DNA of 6,265 nt from Opitutaceae bacterium (GTDB taxonomy: Bacteria; Verrucomicrobiota; Verrucomicrobiae; Opitutales; Opitutaceae). This document shows positions 1 to 6,265 of the stretch, in pieces; the stretch's first letter is position 1; each line of letters opens with the position of its first letter. The stretch is taken from assembly GCA_031266495.1 (NCBI GenBank), contig JAISAX010000420.1:1-6265 (forward strand), given 5' to 3'. The notes under the pieces were generated by a model. The model made no database searches. It saw nothing but the letters and a program-made list of their open reading frames with translations, and was not told where the DNA came from. Both the position numbers and the translations under genes were made by a program.

Positions 1-54
1 CTCACCTCCGCCGAAAACACCCCGCTCGCCCGTACACCCCCCGGGGCACACTGA
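1..54 (+). CDS. 3' end of an upstream gene (partial, tentative)
   Basis: Frame 1 is open from the window edge and reads 17 codons ending in PPGAH, followed by TGA at 52-54. Thirteen of the 17 third positions are G or C, like the downstream gene, so this could be the tail of a co-directional upstream gene. Frame 2 is also open through this stretch and cannot be excluded. Seventeen codons are too few to assign a family. If the call is right, the gap to the next start codon is exactly the 49-base pyrimidine tract, which would suit an operon. Confidence 0.35.
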   Translation, partial: LTSAENTPLARTPPGAH

Positions 55-2550
<2,496 letters not shown>

Positions 2551-2554
<4 letters not shown>

Positions 2555-3120
2555 CATCACCGTTTCTGTCACCGCGCACAATCACGGCATTCTCTGTAAT
2601 CACCGTTCTGTTACTCTCATCCGGCGTCATTATCCCGGCATTCGCCAGTTCAAGGTTCCCGAACGCTCTTCCGCATCGCCACTCGATCCCTGCGAACTTG
2701 CGGGCGAGTGGGTCGTCTGCTCGCTGCCCACGGTCGGCAGGGATTTCACGGCAGTCGGCTACTTTTTTGCCCGCGATCTTCATCGCCGCTACAACATCCC
2801 CCAGGGCATCATCAAAAGCGTGTGGGGAGGCACGCCTGTCGAAGCATGGATGAGCGCGGAGGATCCGGCTCTTCATTCCCTCCGTGCCGTCGTCCAACCC
2901 GGATCTGAAGACCGGCGCGTGTCGTCGGGCGCGTTCAATGCGATGATTCGCCCGCTCATCCCGTTTACCCTGCGCGGTGTGCTCTGGTATCAGGGCGAGG
3001 CCAACGCGCGTCAGCCGGACGGATACGGCACGCTTTTCCGCGCTCTGGTAACGGACTGGCGGCAGCGCCCGGAATCGCCGACGCTTCCTGCCGGACGACG
3101 ACTGGAAAACTCAACTGTAG
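2551..3120 (+). pseudogene. Sialate O-acetylesterase remnant (internally deleted, frame-disrupted)
   Basis: Family members remove O-acetyl groups from sugars with an SGNH-type hydrolase domain and are usually roughly 450-650 residues; only about 190 codons remain. ATG 2551 overlaps the previous stop and begins a good signal peptide (MTSPFLSPRTITAF, hydrophobic 15-25) in frame 1. From about 2628 the family similarity is in frame 3: GIRQFKVPERS, ELAGEWVVCS, TAVGYFFARDLHRR, GIIKSVWGGTPVEAW, then GAFNAMIRPLIPF and GVLWYQGEANARQP. It fades after VTDWRQR near 3068. Frame 1 then reads RRRFLPDDDWKTQL and stops at TAG 3118-3120, plausibly the original C-terminus. The N-terminal part with the GQSN nucleophile block, a linker between AEDPALHS and GAFNAM, and the C-terminal catalytic His region appear to be missing. 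No single frame gives a working enzyme. The ATGA overlap points to a former two-gene operon with the hydrolase. The family call is firm; the exact deletion points are inferred. Confidence 0.8.
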
Positions 3121-3141
3121 CGGCAGGCGGGCGGCAGGCGG
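3120..3141 (+). repeat. 11-bp tandem duplication (GCGGCAGGCGG x2)
   Basis: Two perfect adjacent copies of GCGGCAGGCGG lie immediately after the TAG that ends the esterase remnant. The following stretch to 3198 is also G-rich and repetitive (gcgg/gcgggag units). I see no convincing gene between 3121 and 3210; a 29-codon minus-strand frame starting at 3200 is open here but has no other support. Confidence 0.8.
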
Positions 3142-3150
3142 GCGCATCTC

Positions 3151-3170
3151 AAAAACCGGACAGGCTCCGG
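3151..3170 (-). terminator. Weak Rho-independent terminator candidate, minus strand
   Basis: On the minus strand CCGGA, a five-base loop and TCCGG are followed at once by five T. The stem is only 5 bp, though fully GC-rich except for one A-T pair. It lies about 170 bases past the helicase stop codon and could end that transcript after it crosses repeat copy A. The short stem makes this tentative. Confidence 0.3.
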
Positions 3171-3210
3171 AGAGGCGGAAGTGGCGGGAGTGGCGGTCAT
3201 GAAATTACAC

Positions 3211-3305
3211 ACTGATGTTACGCGGATGGCGTTTTTGCAGGGGCGCACAAAACAATAAAAATGCGCCCTTGCGTTGGTTTTTGCGTGCCTTCAAATGACT
3301 TCAGT
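3211..3305. repeat. Palindromic dispersed repeat, copy A
   Basis: The left end ACTGATGTTACGC (3211-3223) is identical to the left end of copy B, and the first 38 bases match copy B at 33 positions. The right end ACTTCAGT (3298-3305) is the inverted complement of ACTGATGT with one mismatch. Inside, GGGCGCA (3241-3247) and TGCGCCC (3262-3268) form a perfect 7-bp stem around an AT-rich loop. The element sits between the convergent esterase remnant and the helicase gene. It encodes nothing visible, so it fits a MITE-like or REP-like non-autonomous repeat; which of the two cannot be told here. Confidence 0.75.
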
Positions 3306-3322
3306 CACTGATTTCCAACTAC

Positions 3323-3337
3323 ACCGGCGCAGCCGGT
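3323..3337. other. Small hairpin just past the helicase stop codon
   Basis: ACCGGC, loop GCA, then GCCGGT form a perfect 6-bp stem that begins four bases beyond the helicase stop on the minus strand. No T run follows in that direction, so it does not qualify as an intrinsic terminator. It could still stabilise the 3' end of the transcript. Confidence 0.3.
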
Positions 3338-3341
3338 CCGG

Positions 3342-5357
3342 TCACCATCCAAAATGGCGTTTGATGCGGAGCGGTTCGTAGAGGTCGGGCCGGAGTTCGC
3401 CGAGGAAACGGCTGGGCGTGGCCATCATGCCGTTGGGTCCGGGTCGGCTGTTGATTTTCGGGAAGCAGAGGTACAACTCGTCGCGCGCGCGGGTGACGCC
3501 GACGTAGAAGAGGCGGCGCTCTTCCTCCTCGTCGCCGTTCTCGATGGAGCGGCGCAGCGGGAAAAGGCCGTCGGCGAGGCTGATGAGGAAAACGGCGGCA
3601 TACTCGAGCCCCTTGGCCTGGTGGACGGTGGTGAGGCGCACGGCGTCGGCGTCGGGATCGACCTTGCGGTCGCCGGTCTCGCTGTTGAGGAGCATGATCT
3701 GCGCGAGCATGTCCTGCATGTCTTCGTGACGCTGTGCGAAGGTGACGAGGGCTTTCAGTTCGTCGAGGCGTTCGACGTAGTCGGCGAAGGCGCCCTTGAG
3801 GTAATCGCCGTACCAGCCCTCGATGGCGAGCTCGACGGCGCGCACGGGGCTTTTGTTGGAATGCATGGCGGCGGCGACTTCGCGGAGAGAGGCGCAGAAA
3901 CTTTCCCATTCGTCGCGGGCGGCGGCGGGCACCTTGCTTCTCACGTCGTCGGTGGTGAGGGCGTCCACCGGATCGGTGCGGAGGAGGCGGGCGTGCTCGC
4001 GTGCGGCGGCGTGGATTTTGGCCGCGCCTTTTTCGCCGACCTTGGGGAGGAGCATGGCGATGCGTTGCCAGGCGGATTCGCTGGCGGGGTTGTACACGTA
4101 CTGGAGCAGGGCGACGAGGTCGCGGATGTGTTGCCGCTCGAAAAACTTCACCCCGCTGGTAATGTGATAGGGGATACCTTGTTTGGAGAGCTCGACCTGG
4201 ATTTCGAGGGCCTGGAAGTGGGCGCGGTACAGGATGGCGACGTCGGAGAACGAGCAGCCTTCATTCACCAGGCCCTTGATGCGTTTGGTGATGAACTCGG
4301 CCTGCTCGCGGGCGTCCATCGCCTGGACGAGAAAGGGTTTTCGCGCGCTGGCGCGGTGGGCGCGCAACTCCTTGTCGAAGTGGCGGCCGCGGGGCTGGGC
4401 GTTGAGCACGCCGTTGGCGAGGGCGAGGATCTGCGGGGTGGAGCGGTAGTTGGTCTCGATGCGGTGGATGACGGTGCCCGGGTGGCGTTCGGGGAACGTC
4501 ATGATGTTTTCGAAATCCGCCCCGCGCCAGGAATAGATGCATTGGGCGTCGTCGCCGACGGCCATGATGCGATGATGCGCGGCCATGAGGTCGATGATGC
4601 GCGACTGGAGCGTGTTGGTGTCCTGGTATTCGTCAACGAGGAGGTGGCGGAAACGTTCGGAAAAATGGGCGGCGATATCGGGACATTTTTCGAGAAGTTC
4701 CAGCCAGAGTTCGAGGAGGTCGTCGTAGTCGAGGACGTTCTGTTCGCGCTTGCGCGCCTCGTAGGCGGCGGCGAAGGCTGGGAATTTCCCAACGATGTCC
4801 TTGTATTGGGGAAACCGTTTCTCGACCGTGTTGACCAGCGTTTCGCGGGTGTTGCGCGAGAGGGAGAGGACGGAGTGGAGCGGACCGGGTTTGGGGTGGG
4901 TTTTGTCTTTGAAAAAAGTGCGGTCGGCGGCTTCGACGGCTTGCTTGAGAACGGCTTCGGATTCGTCGGCGTCGAGGATGGTGTAGTTTTTGGGGATTTT
5001 TATCGCCTCGCCATGGATACGGAGGATGCGGCTGCCGATGGAATGAAATGTGCCGCCCCAGAAGCGGCCGGGTTCGTAGCCGGTGAGGTCGTGCACGCGA
5101 TGGAGCATTTCCCGGGCGGCCTTGTTGGTGAACGTGAGGAGGAGGATCTGCCACGGCTTGACGCCTTGCGAGAGGAGCCAGGCCACCCGCCAGGTGAGGG
5201 TGCGCGTCTTGCCGGAACCGGCGCCGGCGAGAACGAGGAGCGGGCCGGGCCCGGCGGTGACGGCGGCGTGCTGTTCTTCGTTGAGTTCGCTTTTGAAGTC
5301 GGGCGTCGGGAAGGAGGCGTCGCCGTCAGGGCGTGGTTGATCCAGAATATAATCCAT
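3342..5357 (-). CDS. UvrD/Rep/PcrA-family ATP-dependent 3'-5' DNA helicase
   Basis: Complete superfamily 1A helicase of 671 residues, expected to unwind DNA in the cytoplasm during repair or at stalled replication forks. Numbered from ATG 5357: Q-motif LNEEQHAAV (25-33), Walker A AGAGSGKT (44-51), Ia TFTNKAAREM (75-84), Ib GTFHSIGSRILR (102-113), DYDDLL (210-215), Walker B/motif II DEYQDTN (242-248), III GDDAQCIYSWRGA (268-280), IV NYRS (303-306), IVa FFERQHIRDLVALL (405-418), V TVHQAKGLEY (577-586), VI RRLFYVGVTRARDELYL (614-630). Every catalytic motif is present. The chain ends about 40 residues after motif VI, nearer in length to Rep (673 residues in E. coli) than to UvrD, and I see no extended C-terminal Tudor-like tail. 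A TTG at 5430-5432 would add 25 residues rich in Pro, Leu and Ser; ATG 5357 is preferred because family members begin close to the Q-motif. Neither start has a clear Shine-Dalgarno. It is transcribed divergently from the lipoprotein gene. Whether it acts as Rep, PcrA or UvrD cannot be settled from sequence alone. Confidence 0.95.
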   Translation of the reverse strand: MDYILDQPRPDGDASFPTPDFKSELNEEQHAAVTAGPGPLLVLAGAGSGKTRTLTWRVAWLLSQGVKPWQILLLTFTNKAAREMLHRVHDLTGYEPGRFWGGTFHSIGSRILRIHGEAIKIPKNYTILDADESEAVLKQAVEAADRTFFKDKTHPKPGPLHSVLSLSRNTRETLVNTVEKRFPQYKDIVGKFPAFAAAYEARKREQNVLDYDDLLELWLELLEKCPDIAAHFSERFRHLLVDEYQDTNTLQSRIIDLMAAHHRIMAVGDDAQCIYSWRGADFENIMTFPERHPGTVIHRIETNYRSTPQILALANGVLNAQPRGRHFDKELRAHRASARKPFLVQAMDAREQAEFITKRIKGLVNEGCSFSDVAILYRAHFQALEIQVELSKQGIPYHITSGVKFFERQHIRDLVALLQYVYNPASESAWQRIAMLLPKVGEKGAAKIHAAAREHARLLRTDPVDALTTDDVRSKVPAAARDEWESFCASLREVAAAMHSNKSPVRAVELAIEGWYGDYLKGAFADYVERLDELKALVTFAQRHEDMQDMLAQIMLLNSETGDRKVDPDADAVRLTTVHQAKGLEYAAVFLISLADGLFPLRRSIENGDEEEERRLFYVGVTRARDELYLCFPKINSRPGPNGMMATPSRFLGELRPDLYEPLRIKRHFGW

Positions 5358-5492
5358 GAACGCGGGCAGGCTCGCAGCGGGACGGCGGAGGGACAAGCCC
5401 GGAGGTGCGATGGAAAGGGGCGTTTGTTGCAATAACCCGGATATTTCATCGCAAGACCTGGTGGTCCGGACGGGCCGTCTGGATAATGACGG

Positions 5493-5621
5493 ACTGATGT
5501 TACGCAGACGTCGTTTTTGTTGGGGCGCACTGGGCCGTGCGCCCGTTGAGCGTACCCCTGCAAATCACGCGGCGGGCGCACGTGAAGTGCACCCCAACGT
5601 TGTCCTCCGCGTAACTTCAGT
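5493..5621. repeat. Palindromic MITE-like element with terminal inverted repeats, copy B
   Basis: A 129-bp element bounded by ACTGATGTTACGC (5493-5505) and GCGTAACTTCAGT (5609-5621), which are inverted repeats matching at 12 of 13 positions. Inside are four alternating arms: GGGGCGCAC (5522-5530), GTGCGCCCG (5537-5545), CGGGCGCAC (5573-5581) and GTGCACCCC (5587-5595). These can fold as two short hairpins or as one long nested hairpin. No clear target-site duplication is visible beyond a shared GG on each side. It occupies the divergent gap between helicase and lipoprotein genes (5358-5670), so it may separate or influence their promoters. In the rest of that gap I see no convincing promoter or RNA gene. 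Confidence 0.85.
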
Positions 5622-5670
5622 GGAATAAATATGCTTGCGGTGGTGAGGGCAGCATGGATGCGGTATCCGG

Positions 5671-6132
5671 ATGAAATCCCTGTTCCCCCGCATCTCCCGC
5701 ATCTGGCTGCAACCGTTTCTGGCGGTTGTTGCTCTCATCCTGTCCGCCTGCGGGCGGGCGCCGCTGGAGCCGGCCGAGCGGCTCGAAATCATGAAAGCGG
5801 TTTTGACGGAAGTGCAGGAAATCCGGCGCAACACCAACCATGCAATCGAGTTGCCCGAGTACGTACTGAGAATGCAGTACATGAATGCGACGATCGACCA
5901 GTCGCTCAAAAAGGCTGACGAAGAAACCGCCGCGAAGATGCGCTATTACGTGGCTCCCTGGAATGCGGCGCTGGAGATATGGACCCGGTTTCAGGGGCCT
6001 CCCTCGGAACTGATGCCCACCTTGGTCGAACAATGGAAAATCGGAGCGGAGCGCGCGCGGGAGTTGCAAAACGCCATCCGCGAACTGGCGGCGGAGGTGA
6101 CGTCCGGGGCGGAGGGCGGCGGCGCTCCGTAG
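5671..6132 (+). CDS. Small predicted lipoprotein of unknown function
   Basis: 153 residues. A basic start (MKSLFPRISR) is followed by a hydrophobic stretch (about 11-24) and the lipobox LSAC with Cys27, so signal peptidase II processing and lipid anchoring are expected. Gly28 at +2 does not match the Asp inner-membrane retention signal known from enterobacteria, so outer-membrane placement is likely if Lol sorting applies. The mature part (about 28-143) reads as mostly amphipathic helix, rich in Glu, Arg and Ala, with EIMKAVLTEVQEIRR (39-53) and IGAERARELQNAIREL (123-138); the last residues GAEGGGAP look disordered. I recognise no enzymatic motif. ATG 5671 is the only reasonable start, as an in-frame TGA lies at 5644-5646. 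No strong Shine-Dalgarno is present; the nearest purine-rich run, GGTGAGGG (5642-5649), is too far away. It stands alone on this strand, between repeat copies B and C. Confidence 0.75.
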   Translation: MKSLFPRISRIWLQPFLAVVALILSACGRAPLEPAERLEIMKAVLTEVQEIRRNTNHAIELPEYVLRMQYMNATIDQSLKKADEETAAKMRYYVAPWNAALEIWTRFQGPPSELMPTLVEQWKIGAERARELQNAIRELAAEVTSGAEGGGAP

Positions 6133-6144
6133 TGCGGCATTGGC

Positions 6145-6160
6145 GGCAGGCTTCCCTGCC
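6145..6160 (+). other. Hairpin downstream of the lipoprotein gene
   Basis: GGCAGG, loop CTTC, then CCTGCC form a perfect 6-bp stem 13 bases after the TAG stop. It is followed by a GC-rich stretch rather than T residues, so a terminator function is not supported by the usual rule. It may be a 3'-end stabilising structure or chance in GC-rich DNA. Confidence 0.3.
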
Positions 6161-6200
6161 CGGCGCGAACCGGCGCACCTCGGGCGTAATTGATATTCCT

Positions 6201-6265
6201 TTACGCAGGGGTTTCACGTAGGGACGCACTTTTACTGTTTTGTGCGCCCGTTGTCGTCGATGAAC
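6201..6265. repeat. Palindromic dispersed repeat, copy C (cut by the window end)
   Basis: TTACGC (6201-6206) is followed by GGGACGCAC (6221-6229), a 12-base AT-rich loop and GTGCGCCCG (6242-6250), the same layout as copies A and B. The stem has one A-C mismatch. Read on the minus strand, the stem-loop matches that of copy A at 25 of 28 positions, so C is related to A in inverted orientation. The left boundary is degenerate (TTGATATTCC precedes TTACGC), and the right end lies outside the window. Confidence 0.65.

Noticed and set aside
3119..3200. 29-codon minus-strand frame (begins MTATPATSASPEP) as a small gene
   Set aside because: It lies in a repetitive G-rich patch and overlaps the terminator candidate, with no ribosome binding site or known relative.
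3354..5435. 693-codon open frame on the plus strand opposite the helicase
   Set aside because: It is the antisense image of a gene with every SF1 helicase motif intact, and its own translation is Gly/Val/Glu-rich with no recognisable motif.
5448..5492. GATAAT (5482-5487) as a -10 promoter box for the lipoprotein gene
   Set aside because: No acceptable -35 box at proper spacing, and repeat copy B would lie between it and the gene.
5600..5635. TTGTCC (5600-5605) with TATGCT (5630-5635) as a promoter for the lipoprotein gene
   Set aside because: The spacer is 24 bases, well outside the usual 16-18, and both boxes are poor matches.
3211..6265. The palindromic repeats as a CRISPR array
   Set aside because: The copies are more than 0.5 kb apart, unequal in length and separated by genes, with no regular spacers or cas genes.

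Overview
This 6.3 kb window looks like chromosomal DNA of a GC-rich bacterium that degrades polysaccharides. The closest fit I can suggest is a member of the Opitutaceae (Verrucomicrobiota). I infer this from a secreted GH71-like hydrolase with a LamG-type tail next to a sialate O-acetylesterase remnant, strong C/G bias at third codon positions, and start sites without clear Shine-Dalgarno sequences. No marker gene proves it.

Positions 1-54 probably hold the last 17 codons of an upstream gene. Positions 55-103 are a pure pyrimidine tract, C14 followed by (TC)15 plus a last C, directly against the start codon of the next gene. Positions 104-2554 encode an 816-residue exported hydrolase: signal peptide, GH71/GH99-like barrel, beta-rich middle, LamG-like C-terminus. 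Its stop overlaps (ATGA) the start of a sialate O-acetylesterase gene that is now a remnant (2551-3120). That remnant keeps its signal peptide, two core blocks and a probable C-terminus, but in different frames and with most of the gene gone. The pair was probably a small operon for extracellular carbohydrate processing.

Positions 3121-3341 hold a short tandem repeat, a weak minus-strand terminator candidate and a palindromic repeat (copy A). On the minus strand, 3342-5357 encodes a complete UvrD/Rep/PcrA-type helicase. The 313-base divergent gap between it and the next gene holds a larger palindromic element with 13-bp terminal inverted repeats (copy B). Positions 5671-6132 on the plus strand encode a small predicted lipoprotein of unknown role. 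The window ends inside a third member of the repeat family (copy C).

The least ordinary signals are the pyrimidine microsatellite in place of a ribosome binding site and the dispersed palindromic repeat family, which flanks the helicase and the lipoprotein gene. I do not see a new multi-gene defence or metabolic system here.
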